DNA of 64,000 bases from Haliscomenobacter sp965225875 (GTDB lineage: Bacteria; Bacteroidota; Bacteroidia; Chitinophagales; Saprospiraceae). Below are positions 34,267-42,301 of this stretch, one piece after another (within the stretch, counting starts at the first letter, position 1; every line of letters begins with the position of its first letter). A program made the position numbers and the translations under genes. The notes beneath the pieces were generated by a model, which was not told the DNA's origin, made no database searches, and saw only the letters and a program-made list of their open reading frames with translations. The DNA is taken from NCBI RefSeq assembly GCF_965225875.1, contig NZ_CBDDBS010000003.1:1984001-2048000 (forward strand). The letters run 5' to 3'.

Positions 34267-34374
34267 CAAGAACCCCCGACCCCTAAAGGGGAGTACATTT
34301 TACGTAAGCCTAGTTTTTTATAAAACCTTAAGCCAACGTAAAATGTACTCCCCTTTAGGGGTCGGGGGTTCTTG
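34267..34374. repeat. Palindrome with perfect 39-bp arms
   Basis: Arms 34267-34305 and 34336-34374 are exact inverted copies (core CCCGACCCCTAAAGGGGAGT). The 30-nt AT-rich centre has a smaller inverted pair. The arm itself holds a short palindrome, CCCCTAAAGGGG. It lies between the tonB gene end and the folC start, both on the minus strand, so it could end the tonB operon. Confidence 0.95.
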
Positions 34375-34448
34375 AGCCAGTGTAAAATGATGCGCCGATT
34401 GCAGGCAAACTTTTCAGGAAATGCATCAGATCCTGAAGCTCCGGCATA

Positions 34449-35339
34449 CTATTGTACTTTAAATCGATAAGTCACCGTACCACACTGCCGATCTGCGTCC
34501 CCTGCGGAGAATTTCCATTTGCGCGCATTGCTGATAGCCAGGTTGACCAGGGTACTATTCGTGGTAGTAGATCCTTTTTGGGTGAAATCAGCAGAGACCA
34601 CCGAACCATTTGGGTCTACACATACTGCAATAACGACCGTACCCTCTAGCGAGGAGTTGTCGGTAATCCGGGGTGCAGTTACCACGCTCCGGTTGCCCAA
34701 ACTTCCGCCCACAGAACCCGTTCCAGTAGTTATGCCTTCCAGGACCTTGGAGTTTGGGTCTCCGTCAGGATCACCCTGATTGCCAGGTTTGCCCGTATTG
34801 CCTTTACCCGTACCTTTACCTCCGCCACCGAACAAGCCTCCAATTTGGTCTTTAGTTGCTTTGGCTTCAGCTTCTTTACGGCGTTTTTCCTCATCGGCCA
34901 GGCGTTGCTTTTCCGTGTTTTCGCGAGCAATCCGGTCGGATTCTTCTCTGGCTTTGCGGTCTTTTTCCTGCCGCTCGCGCAAGGCAATGGCAGCAGGGTC
35001 CTCGGTAGTTACCGAAGGCTTAGGCTCAGATTTAGTAGGTTTGCTTGGGGGTGGCGGATTTTTTTTGTCCGGCAGCGCAGGCGTTTTTTCCGTTGGATCA
35101 GGCTTCACATTGGGTGGCGCAGGAGTGGGAACGGGCGGCCCGGGGGTGTTTTCTTCCCCTTGCCCAACGTCTGGCAAGCCCAAATTGACCAATACCCCCT
35201 CAACCGGTGGTGGTGGTGGAGTGGGCGTTTTGGTATGGGCGATCAACATCAATAGGATCAGCACAATGTGGATGACCGTACTGATGACTAAACCCTGGTT
35301 TTTTATTTTGCGCTCAAATGCTGATATTTTCATTGCCAT
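34449..35339 (-). CDS. TonB-like energy transducer
   Basis: 296 residues. One N-terminal membrane helix (GLVISTVIHIVLILLMLIA), a Pro-rich periplasmic linker (PPPPPVEG, PGPPVPTPAPPNVKPDPT), a long charged coiled coil (about 120-170, RERQEKDRKAREESDR and following), a Gly-rich segment (GGLFGGGGKGTGKG), and a C-terminal TonB_C-like domain with VVIAVCVDPNGSVVSADFTQ and CGTVTYRFKVQ. It is last in an exbB-exbD-exbD-tonB operon and should pass proton-motive energy to the TonB-dependent receptors. The start may be this ATG or the one two codons later. Confidence 0.88.
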   Translation of the reverse strand: MAMKISAFERKIKNQGLVISTVIHIVLILLMLIAHTKTPTPPPPPVEGVLVNLGLPDVGQGEENTPGPPVPTPAPPNVKPDPTEKTPALPDKKNPPPPSKPTKSEPKPSVTTEDPAAIALRERQEKDRKAREESDRIARENTEKQRLADEEKRRKEAEAKATKDQIGGLFGGGGKGTGKGNTGKPGNQGDPDGDPNSKVLEGITTGTGSVGGSLGNRSVVTAPRITDNSSLEGTVVIAVCVDPNGSVVSADFTQKGSTTTNSTLVNLAISNARKWKFSAGDADRQCGTVTYRFKVQ

Positions 35340-35370
35340 GATGATCTTGCTTTACCTTATAAACAAATGC

Positions 35371-35775
35371 TTACTCCAGTGTGTTCAATATCGCATTGAT
35401 GCCCAGCTGATAAGTAATGTCCATGATTTCAACTACGTTTTCCACTGGTGCTTCTGGCGATGGCGAAACGGTCACGTACACGTCTTCCAAACTGTTTTCC
35501 CGCAGCGACTTCAATTGTTCCTGTACCAGCAGTAAACTAGCCAAGCGCCCATTTAACGAATAAGTTCCATCCTCCTCAATGCCCACATCGATCAGCTTGT
35601 CTTTGGCTTTATTCGCCGTAGTGGCTGAGTTGCCAGGCAGCATCAAGTTCAAAGCACTCGGAGCAGTTAAGGTCGAAGTCATCATAAAAAACATCAAGAG
35701 GATGAAAATAATGTCGGTCATGGAGTTCATACCATGCTCGCCACTTCTTTCCCGGTCTCTATTGCGTAAGTTCAT
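35371..35775 (-). CDS. exbD: ExbD/TolR-type biopolymer transporter (second ExbD)
   Basis: 134 residues. One N-terminal helix with the essential membrane Asp in MNSMTDIIFILLMFFMMTST (about 18-37), then a short periplasmic domain (LMLPGNSATTANKAKDKLID, YSLNGRLASLLLVQ). It forms a proton-channel complex with ExbB and delivers energy to TonB. The two ExbDs are side by side, as is usual in Bacteroidota, suggesting a mixed dimer. 11 bases separate this start from the previous stop. Confidence 0.93.
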   Translation of the reverse strand: MNLRNRDRERSGEHGMNSMTDIIFILLMFFMMTSTLTAPSALNLMLPGNSATTANKAKDKLIDVGIEEDGTYSLNGRLASLLLVQEQLKSLRENSLEDVYVTVSPSPEAPVENVVEIMDITYQLGINAILNTLE

Positions 35776-35786
35776 GTCCGTGTTGT

Positions 35787-36191
35787 TTAAGTGTGCGGTT
35801 CGGTTGCCAGAATAGCCTTGGTTCCCAGGCTGTTGGCAATTTTGATCACGTCCGTCACTTTGCGAAATTTGACCCCTTTTTCAGCAATTATGGTTACAGT
35901 TACGTCCTCTTTGGCTGCCTTTTTAACGGCTATGGCCTGGGCAATCACGTCCTTTAACTCTTCTTCACTTGCCGGATTGTCATTCACCTCATAGCCTAAA
36001 TCGCCAGCCCTGATTTCAACAGTTATTTTGATGGGCGCTTTGGCCCTTGAAAAGGATTTCGGCAACTCAAAGGGAACGATTCTGATCAGCGTAGAGGTGA
36101 GCATAAAAAAGATGAGCAACATAAAAATAATGTCGGTCATCGAGGAAAGATTCACCTCTGTTAATGCCTTTTTTCTGGTGCGTATCGCCAT
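35787..36191 (-). CDS. exbD: ExbD/TolR-type biopolymer transporter (first ExbD)
   Basis: 134 residues from the ATG at 36189-36191; the in-frame upstream ATG would add a hydrophobic run in the untranslated stretch. MAIRTRKKALTEVNLSSMTD leads into the helix with the conserved Asp (SSMTDIIFMLLIFFMLTST), then a periplasmic domain (KITVEIRAGDLGYEVNDNP). The sequence differs enough from the next ExbD to be a distinct subunit type. Second gene of the operon. Confidence 0.93.
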   Translation of the reverse strand: MAIRTRKKALTEVNLSSMTDIIFMLLIFFMLTSTLIRIVPFELPKSFSRAKAPIKITVEIRAGDLGYEVNDNPASEEELKDVIAQAIAVKKAAKEDVTVTIIAEKGVKFRKVTDVIKIANSLGTKAILATEPHT

Positions 36192-36246
36192 AATGATGAT
36201 TATAAAGCTGATGAACAAGAACGAAAAATAGTGCCTCAGCAGGCGA

Positions 36247-36951
36247 CTAGGTTGGTTCCTGAAGCATATCGATAAAGTCGAAAGTACTCAACTCCATATT
36301 GTCCACCACCCGGTCGATCATACCATTGAGCAGGTTGTAGAAGATAAAGGCCATAATCCCTACGACCAAGCCCAAAGCGGAAGTAAACATTTTAACGTAA
36401 ATACCCCCGGCAATAACCCCAATGGTCAGGTTGTTGGATTCAGCCAAAGAAGAGAAGGTCTGGATCATACCCGCAATGGTTCCCAAAAACCCAAACATTG
36501 GTGCAACCCCTGCAATGATGCTGAGGATGTTGAGGTTCTTTTCCATTTTGGACAATTCTACTTTACCCACGTTCTCGATGGCATGTTCAATATCGCGAAC
36601 TGGCTTACCAATGCGCATGATCCCTTTTTCCACCATCATTGCAACCGGTGAGCCGCTCGCCTGGCATAATGCCCTTGCTGCTGCTACGTTGCCATTTTTT
36701 ACATTGGCTCGGATATTGTTCATGAAGTTTTCGTCCACTCTCGAAGCACGCTTGATCATTCGATAGCGTTCAAAGAAAATGTACACCGCAATAAAAGACA
36801 TGACGATGATCAAAAAACTGATGATGACCCCAGCTGGGCCGCCTTCCATCAATAAGTCGAGGGTGCTTCGAGAGGCAACACTTGTATCAGACACAGCTTC
36901 TTGTGTAGTTGTATCCAAACCAGCTTGCAGCAGCAGAAAGTTCAGTAGCAT
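36247..36951 (-). CDS. exbB: ExbB/TolQ/MotA-type proton channel
   Basis: 234 residues. Three membrane helices: about 35-55 (VIISFLIIVMSFIAVYIFF), 145-170 (IIAGVAPMFGFLGTIAGMIQ) and 188-215 (GGIYVKMFTSALGLVVGIMA). The GTIxG/VAPMFGFLGTxxGMI pattern is diagnostic. Forms the proton channel with ExbD for TonB. First gene of the exbB-exbD-exbD-tonB operon, behind a TAAATTTG -7 box about 80 bases upstream on the minus strand. Confidence 0.94.
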   Translation of the reverse strand: MLLNFLLLQAGLDTTTQEAVSDTSVASRSTLDLLMEGGPAGVIISFLIIVMSFIAVYIFFERYRMIKRASRVDENFMNNIRANVKNGNVAAARALCQASGSPVAMMVEKGIMRIGKPVRDIEHAIENVGKVELSKMEKNLNILSIIAGVAPMFGFLGTIAGMIQTFSSLAESNNLTIGVIAGGIYVKMFTSALGLVVGIMAFIFYNLLNGMIDRVVDNMELSTFDFIDMLQEPT

Positions 36952-37030
36952 GGAAAAAGATGTTTTTAGATTAATTCGTATTTTCGCTTCAAAACGAAGT
37001 ACTTTCGCAGATAAGTATTTTAACCGCGCC

Positions 37031-37038
37031 CAAATTTA
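37031..37038 (-). promoter_or_regulatory. -7 box of the exbB operon
   Basis: Minus-strand TAAATTTG matches TAnnTTTG; a TTTG lies about 22 bases further upstream. It is in the 323-base gap between the divergent exbB and NYN genes. The rest of that gap is AT-rich (leader of exbB and, on the other side, the NYN upstream region with no clear -7 box); nothing else was recognised. Confidence 0.6.
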
Positions 37039-37274
37039 ACAATTTAAGATTTCCTTAATCCAAAACTTTAAGGAATTTGTTTTTGTTTTTTCCTAAAAAA
37101 CACGATCTTGCGCCACCAAAATGAATCCAAAGTAAACCTCCAATTAAATTTTTTTTAACACTAAACGTATTACTGCCTCATTCCCAGGCCCATTAAATCA
37201 GAATAAGTTCCCAACATTGTGAAATCCAGTAATGAACCTAGTACGAAATATTTTTTTGAAAACAGATAAGATAG

Positions 37275-38213
37275 ATGACAAACTTTCCAAATTCAAAAGC
37301 CGGGTTAATCCGAATTGGCGTGTTTTATGATGGCCATTATTTCCTACAAGTAAGCAACTACTACAATTATGTACACGAACGCCGTAGCCGGATCAGCATT
37401 CGTGGTTTACATGATTTTGTACGCAAACAAGTGGCCATTGAAGAGGACGAAGAATTTCACCGCTGCCAAATCATTGATGCCCATTATTTCCGTGGCCGCC
37501 TGAGTGCCAGCGAAGCCAGTCAACGGGGGAACTTATTGTATTTTGAACGCGCCTTCGACGACATTCTGATGAGCGAAGGGGTATCTGTACACTACCTTCC
37601 TGTACGCAACTTTCACGGACGTTGGCAAGAAAAGGGCATTGACGTATGGCTTGCTCTGGAAGCCTTTGAAATGACCTTTTACAAGCGCTTCGACGTCGTA
37701 GTGATTTTGGCTGCAGATGGCGATTATGCTCCACTGGTGCGTAAATTACACTCTTTGGGCAGCCGGGTGATGTTGTTGCATTGGAACTTTGAATACACCG
37801 ATGAAGAAGGCAACCGTTTCAGTACCCGTACATCCAATGATTTGGTGACCAGCTGTGCTTATCCCATTGCCATGCACGAGATCATCGATGATTTTTCACC
37901 AAAAAGTGAGGCAATTGTAAGCAGTTTGTTTGTTCCAAAAACGGAGGCAAAAGTTTCGCACAAACAAGTCACCAATTGGCAGCCAAGTGGAGAATCGACT
38001 AGCGAAGATGAATTCCATCAAAGTACCATTCTTTCACTTAAAGAAGGGTATGGTTTCATCAAATATCCGCCAAACAACGTCTTTTTCCACTTTAGCAGCT
38101 TGATCGATTATGATTTCAACGACCTTGAGATCGGTGACAGCGTATCCTTCTCCCTTGAACCAAAGGAAGATGGTCGCATGATGGCTAAAGAAGTATTTGT
38201 GGTTGAGCAATAA
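37275..38213 (+). CDS. NYN-domain RNase-like protein with C-terminal cold-shock domain
   Basis: 312 residues. Residues about 10-200 are a LabA/DUF88-type NYN (PIN-like) domain: IRIGVFYDGHYF with the first acidic residue, WQEKGIDVWLALEAFE near 120, VVVILAADGDYAPLVRKLHS near 140 with the Asp pair, and SNDLVTSCAYPI near 198. Residues about 247-310 form a cold-shock/S1-like OB fold: STILSLKEGYGFIKYPPNNV, VFFHFSSLI, GDSVSFSL. It is probably a cytosolic RNA-processing enzyme that binds single-stranded RNA by the cold-shock part. A strong terminator follows. Target RNAs are unknown. Confidence 0.85.
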   Translation: MTNFPNSKAGLIRIGVFYDGHYFLQVSNYYNYVHERRSRISIRGLHDFVRKQVAIEEDEEFHRCQIIDAHYFRGRLSASEASQRGNLLYFERAFDDILMSEGVSVHYLPVRNFHGRWQEKGIDVWLALEAFEMTFYKRFDVVVILAADGDYAPLVRKLHSLGSRVMLLHWNFEYTDEEGNRFSTRTSNDLVTSCAYPIAMHEIIDDFSPKSEAIVSSLFVPKTEAKVSHKQVTNWQPSGESTSEDEFHQSTILSLKEGYGFIKYPPNNVFFHFSSLIDYDFNDLEIGDSVSFSLEPKEDGRMMAKEVFVVEQ

Positions 38214-38233
38214 TCACAAAAAAATTGTAAGAT

Positions 38234-38283
38234 AAAAAGGCCAATTTTCAGGAGCAAGTATCCTGGATTTTGGCCTTTTTTTA
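38234..38283 (+). terminator. Intrinsic terminator of the NYN gene
   Basis: AAAAAGGCCAATTTTCAGGA and the inverted stretch TCCTGGATTTTGGCC fold into a long stem with a 7-nt loop and one mismatch region, followed by TTTTTTT. Confidence 0.92.
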
Positions 38284-38286
38284 TTG

Positions 38287-38376
38287 GTTGAGGAAGGTTT
38301 AGGGAAGTTGAGAAGGTTTAGGCTTCCGCAGCGGCTTAAACTCAACTTTCTCAACCTTCCTCAACCTCCTCAACTA
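38287..38376. repeat. Imperfect inverted GTTGAGGAAGGTT array
   Basis: GTTGAGGAAGGTTTAGGGAA at 38287 onward and the inverted AACCTTCCTCAACC near 38353-38366, with further GTTGAG/CTCAAC units and an inner GGCTTCCGCAGCGGCTT. Staggered pairings make this less perfect than the other palindromes. Lies between the NYN terminator and the promoter of the beta-oxidation operon. Confidence 0.8.
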
Positions 38377-38422
38377 AATAAAAAAATTCTCTACTTTCCC
38401 TTTTCCCTTCCAAGTTAATTCC

Positions 38423-38430
38423 TAAATTTG
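38423..38430 (+). promoter_or_regulatory. -7 box of the beta-oxidation operon
   Basis: TAAATTTG exactly matches TAnnTTTG, 67 bases before the ATG. No clear -33 TTG. A short near-palindrome TTAGCGAAAATTCGCTAA lies at about 38435-38453 between the box and the gene, and could be an operator. Confidence 0.6.
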
Positions 38431-38497
38431 CGCAGTTAGCGAAAATTCGCTAAAATTAACAACGCCAATTTCATCCAATCAGAACGCCGCTTTTAAC

Positions 38498-40885
38498 ATG
38501 AAAAGAATCAGAAAAGCTGCGGTATTGGGTTCGGGAGTAATGGGTGCTGGTATTGCCTGCCATTTGGCCAACATTGGTTTGGAAGTACTCATGCTCGACA
38601 TTGTCCCTTTTGACCTCAAAGACGAGGACAAAAACAACCCTGCCGCCCGCAATCGCATCGTCAATCAAGCTCTGGATAATGCCCTCAAATCCAAGCCTGC
38701 TGCTTTGTTTGACAAAAGCTTTGCCAGCCGGGTCAGAACTGGCAACTTTGATGATGACATGTCCAAAATTGTGGATTGTGATTGGATCATCGAGGTAGTT
38801 GTCGAAAATTTAGACATCAAAAAGAAGGTTTTTGACAAAGTAGATCAATACCGCAAGGCTGGCTCTTATGTCACTTCCAATACCTCTGGTATCCCCATCC
38901 ATTTGATGCTGGAGGGCCGCAGTGAAGATTTTCAGCAGCATTTCTGCGGCACCCACTTTTTTAACCCACCGCGTTACCTGCGCTTGTTGGAGGTCATACC
39001 CACCCCCAAAACCAAGCCGGAAATGGTGGATTTCTTTATGCAATACGGGGATATCCACCTGGGTAAACAAACCGTCTTGTGCAAAGACACGCCCGCCTTT
39101 ATCGGCAATCGCGTAGGGGTATACGCCATGGCTAAAATCTACCAGCTGACCACCGAACTGGGCCTGCGCATCGAAGATGTGGACGTATTAACCGGTCCTT
39201 CCCTGGGGCGCCCCAAAACGGGTACTTTCCGCCTGGGAGATTTGGTCGGGCACGATACCGCGGCCAATGTCATCAAAGGCATCAAGGCCAATTGCCCCGA
39301 CGACGAGCAAGCTGGCGCTTTTACAGTACCTGATTATTTGCAGTTCCTGCTGGACAACAAGTTTTTGGGCAACAAAACCGGACAAGGTTTTTACAAAAAA
39401 ACGGCTGAAAAAGACGAAAAAGGCCGTCCAGTCATTCTGGCGCTCAATCTGAGTACCCTGACTTACGAGCCTTCCGCCAAATCCGATCTGGCCAGCCTGA
39501 AACTGAGCAAAAACATCGATGATTTGCCCAAGCGCATTTGCGCCTTGTACGATGCTCCCGATGCAGGGGGGCAACTGGTGCAAAAGTCGCTCAATGGTCT
39601 ATTTGCCTACTCCTCTAACCGCATTCCCGAAATCACCGATCAGCTTTACAGCATCGACGACGCCATGAAAGCGGGTTATGGCTGGGAGTATGGGCCTTTT
39701 GAATACTGGGACTTAATTGGCCTGGAAAAAGGTATCCAAAGCGCCGAAGCTCAGGGTGAAAAAATAGCTGACTGGGTCAAAGAAATGCTGGCTGCCGGGC
39801 ATACTCGCTTCTACAAACGGGAAGGGGGACAACGCCTTTGCTACGATCCAGCCAAAAAAGCCTACGCCAGTATCCCTGGCCGCGAGTCCCTGATTGTCCT
39901 GGACAATTACCGCGATCAGTCTCCTGTCTTCAAAAACAACGAAGTGGTTCTCCACGATATCGGTGATGGAGTGCTTTGCCTGGAATTCACCAGCCCGCAC
40001 AATTCCATTGGCGAAGGCGTGTTGCGGGGCATCAATGAAGCCATTCAAATTGCTGAAGACGGCAATTGGAACGGCCTGGTTATTGGCAACAATGGAACCA
40101 ATTTCAGCGTGGGCGCCAACATCTTTATGATTGCCCAACTGGCCTACCAGGGCGAGTTTGAGGAATTGAACATGGCGGTCAACATCTTCCAGCAAACAAC
40201 CTTGCGGGCACGCTATTCCAGCATTCCAGTGGTGGTGGCGACCCAAGGTTATGTATTTGGCGGAGGCTGTGAACTGTTGATGCATGCTGATGCTGCTACG
40301 GTTTCAGCAGAATCTTACATCGGTTTGGTTGAAGTGGGTATTGGGGTTATTCCAGGTGGCGGCGGCACCAAAGAGTTTGCCGTTCGTGCTTCTGATGAAT
40401 TTAAAGAAGGTGAAGTATTGATTCCAACGCTGGTCGATCGTTTCAAAACGATTGCCACTGCTGGGGTAAGCACCTCCGCTTCCGAGGCTTTCAACTACCG
40501 TTACCTCCTGCCGGAGCGCGACGAAATCGTAATGAACAAAGATCGTGCTATCGCAGAAGCCAAGAAAAAAGTCCTGGAGCTCGCGCCCAACTACACCCAA
40601 CCATTGCCTAAAAAGGTAACTGTGCTGGGGCAAACTGGCTTGGCTGCCCTCTACGTAGCTGCTAATGAACTCAAACTGGGCCGCTACGCCTCCGAACACG
40701 ACATTAAAATTGCCAAAAAAATTGCCTGGGTACTTTGCGGTGGCGACCTCACGGGTACCCAAGTGGTTTCGGAACAATACTTACTGGATTTGGAGCGTGA
40801 AGCTTTCCTCAGCCTTTGTGGTGAGCAAAAAACGCTGGAACGCATCCAATACATGTTGCAGAACAACAAACCACTCCGCAACTAA
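38498..40885 (+). CDS. fadN: Bifunctional 3-hydroxyacyl-CoA dehydrogenase/enoyl-CoA hydratase, FadN type
   Basis: 795 residues. The domain order is dehydrogenase first, hydratase last, as in Bacillus FadN and opposite to E. coli FadB. NAD-binding motif AAVLGSGVMGAGIACHLANI at about 7-26, catalytic His region THFFNPPRYLRLLEVIP near 150, dehydrogenase C-terminal domain to about 460. Hydratase-like part: NFSVGANIFMIAQLA near 535, YVFGGGCELLMHAD near 583 and GLVEVGIGVIPGGGGTKEF near 608 with the two catalytic Glu. It should carry out the second and third steps of fatty acid beta-oxidation. Followed by the thiolase gene after a short palindromic spacer. Confidence 0.93.
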   Translation: MKRIRKAAVLGSGVMGAGIACHLANIGLEVLMLDIVPFDLKDEDKNNPAARNRIVNQALDNALKSKPAALFDKSFASRVRTGNFDDDMSKIVDCDWIIEVVVENLDIKKKVFDKVDQYRKAGSYVTSNTSGIPIHLMLEGRSEDFQQHFCGTHFFNPPRYLRLLEVIPTPKTKPEMVDFFMQYGDIHLGKQTVLCKDTPAFIGNRVGVYAMAKIYQLTTELGLRIEDVDVLTGPSLGRPKTGTFRLGDLVGHDTAANVIKGIKANCPDDEQAGAFTVPDYLQFLLDNKFLGNKTGQGFYKKTAEKDEKGRPVILALNLSTLTYEPSAKSDLASLKLSKNIDDLPKRICALYDAPDAGGQLVQKSLNGLFAYSSNRIPEITDQLYSIDDAMKAGYGWEYGPFEYWDLIGLEKGIQSAEAQGEKIADWVKEMLAAGHTRFYKREGGQRLCYDPAKKAYASIPGRESLIVLDNYRDQSPVFKNNEVVLHDIGDGVLCLEFTSPHNSIGEGVLRGINEAIQIAEDGNWNGLVIGNNGTNFSVGANIFMIAQLAYQGEFEELNMAVNIFQQTTLRARYSSIPVVVATQGYVFGGGCELLMHADAATVSAESYIGLVEVGIGVIPGGGGTKEFAVRASDEFKEGEVLIPTLVDRFKTIATAGVSTSASEAFNYRYLLPERDEIVMNKDRAIAEAKKKVLELAPNYTQPLPKKVTVLGQTGLAALYVAANELKLGRYASEHDIKIAKKIAWVLCGGDLTGTQVVSEQYLLDLEREAFLSLCGEQKTLERIQYMLQNNKPLRN

Positions 40886-40889
40886 AAAG

Positions 40890-41002
40890 AGATGGTTCCT
40901 GAGTTCCGGAACCATTGGAAATCTTAAATTAAACGCCACCCCACGGATTCATCCGTGGGAGGCCATATAGATCACCAACCCATGACTTTAGTCGTGGGCT
41001 AG
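40890..41002. repeat. Three short REP-like hairpins between fadN and thiolase
   Basis: ATGGTTCC/GGAACCAT (40892-40915), CCCACGGAT/ATCCGTGGG (40940-40959, 2-nt loop) and CCCATGAC/GTCGTGGG (40979-40998, one G-T pair). The last two have similar CCCAyG cores facing each other. They are inside an operon, so they are more likely mRNA-stabilising or REP elements than terminators. Confidence 0.85.
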
Positions 41003-41011
41003 TCGAAGACT

Positions 41012-42181
41012 ATGGAAGCATACATCATCAAAGCATATCGCTCCGCCGTTGGCAGATCCAAACGCGGCGGCTTCAGAAACTACCGCTCCGATGACCTGGC
41101 GGTAGACATCATCAAACACCTGATGGCACAGGTACCCGAAGTTGATCCTAAGTTGGTCGACGACGTGTTCGTAGGTTGTGCCAACCCCGAAGGTGAACAA
41201 GGTTTTCAAATTGGCCGTCAGATTTCGCTGCGTGCCCTCGGACAGGAAGTACCTGGTGTTACCGTCAATCGGTACTGCGCCTCGGGCCTGGAAACCATCT
41301 CGATGGCTGTTTCCAAGATTCGCGCAGGCATGGGACACATCTACCTTGCTGGCGGAACCGAAAGCATGAGTATGATCCCGATGACCGGGTACAAACTGGC
41401 TCCCGCGTATTCGGTGGCCAGTACTACGCCCAACTATCTGGCTAGCATGGGGCATACTGCCGAAGCAGTCGCGCACAAATATGGCATCAGCCGCGAGCAA
41501 GCCGACGAATTCGCCTTGCGCTCACACCAGTTGGCGGGCCAAGCCATCGATGCTGGCAAATTCAATGATGAAATTGTGCCCGTTAAGGTCAAGGAAGTCT
41601 TTGTGCAAAACGACAAACGGGTTGAAAAAGAATTCACTGTAGCCATGGACGAGGGCGTACGTCGAGATACCTCTTTGGCTGGTTTAGCAGCGCTTAAGCC
41701 CGCTTTTGCCAATGGTGGCGTAGTGACAGCTGGTAACTCCTCCCAAACTTCAGATGGGGCGGCCTTTGTCCTCGTAGTGAGTGAAGAAATGGTCAAACAA
41801 TTGGGGCTTAAACCGATTGCGCGCATGATCGGCTGCGCCGTTGGTGGTGTAGACCCTATGTACATGGGCATTGGCCCTTGTGCGGCTATTCCCAAGGCGG
41901 TAAAACAAGCGGGCATTTCGCTCAGTGACATCGATTTGATTGAACTCAATGAAGCTTTTGGTGCACAGGCATTAGCCGTGATTCAGGAAGCTGGATTGGA
42001 CAAAGATAAGGTCAACGTCAATGGTGGTGCCATTGCACTAGGGCATCCACTGGGGTGTACCGGGGCTAAATTGTCCACTCAGTTGTTCAATGAATTGCGC
42101 CGCCAGAATAAAAAATACGGCATGGTTACCGCTTGTGTTGGTGGTGGCCAGGGTATTGCAGGCATTTACGAAATGGTGTAA
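41012..42181 (+). CDS. fadA: Acetyl-CoA C-acyltransferase (beta-oxidation thiolase)
   Basis: 389 residues. Catalytic Cys in NRYCASGLETI (about residue 90), His in GGAIALGHPLGCTGAK (about 349) and the second Cys in GMVTACVGGGQGIAG (about 379). FVGCANPEGEQGFQIGR and ELNEAFGAQALAV are also as in FadA-type thiolases. It cleaves 3-ketoacyl-CoA to acetyl-CoA and a shortened acyl-CoA. Together with the upstream FadN-type gene it makes a complete two-protein hydratase-dehydrogenase-thiolase set; an acyl-CoA dehydrogenase is not in this window. Confidence 0.95.
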   Translation: MEAYIIKAYRSAVGRSKRGGFRNYRSDDLAVDIIKHLMAQVPEVDPKLVDDVFVGCANPEGEQGFQIGRQISLRALGQEVPGVTVNRYCASGLETISMAVSKIRAGMGHIYLAGGTESMSMIPMTGYKLAPAYSVASTTPNYLASMGHTAEAVAHKYGISREQADEFALRSHQLAGQAIDAGKFNDEIVPVKVKEVFVQNDKRVEKEFTVAMDEGVRRDTSLAGLAALKPAFANGGVVTAGNSSQTSDGAAFVLVVSEEMVKQLGLKPIARMIGCAVGGVDPMYMGIGPCAAIPKAVKQAGISLSDIDLIELNEAFGAQALAVIQEAGLDKDKVNVNGGAIALGHPLGCTGAKLSTQLFNELRRQNKKYGMVTACVGGGQGIAGIYEMV

Positions 42182-42225
42182 AGTGTGCTCCGGCATCCAC
42201 TCAACACCCCTTTTTGAATAAATTC

Positions 42226-42271
42226 ATGTCCAACTTATCGGTTTAATAACTGTAAGTTGGACATTTTTTTT
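42226..42271 (+). terminator. Intrinsic terminator after the thiolase gene
   Basis: ATGTCCAACTTA pairs with TAAGTTGGACAT over 12 bp around a 15-nt loop and is followed by TTTTTTT. Ends the beta-oxidation operon. Confidence 0.92.
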
Positions 42272-42301
42272 AACTTACCCCATTAAAATCACAAGAGATC
42301 A

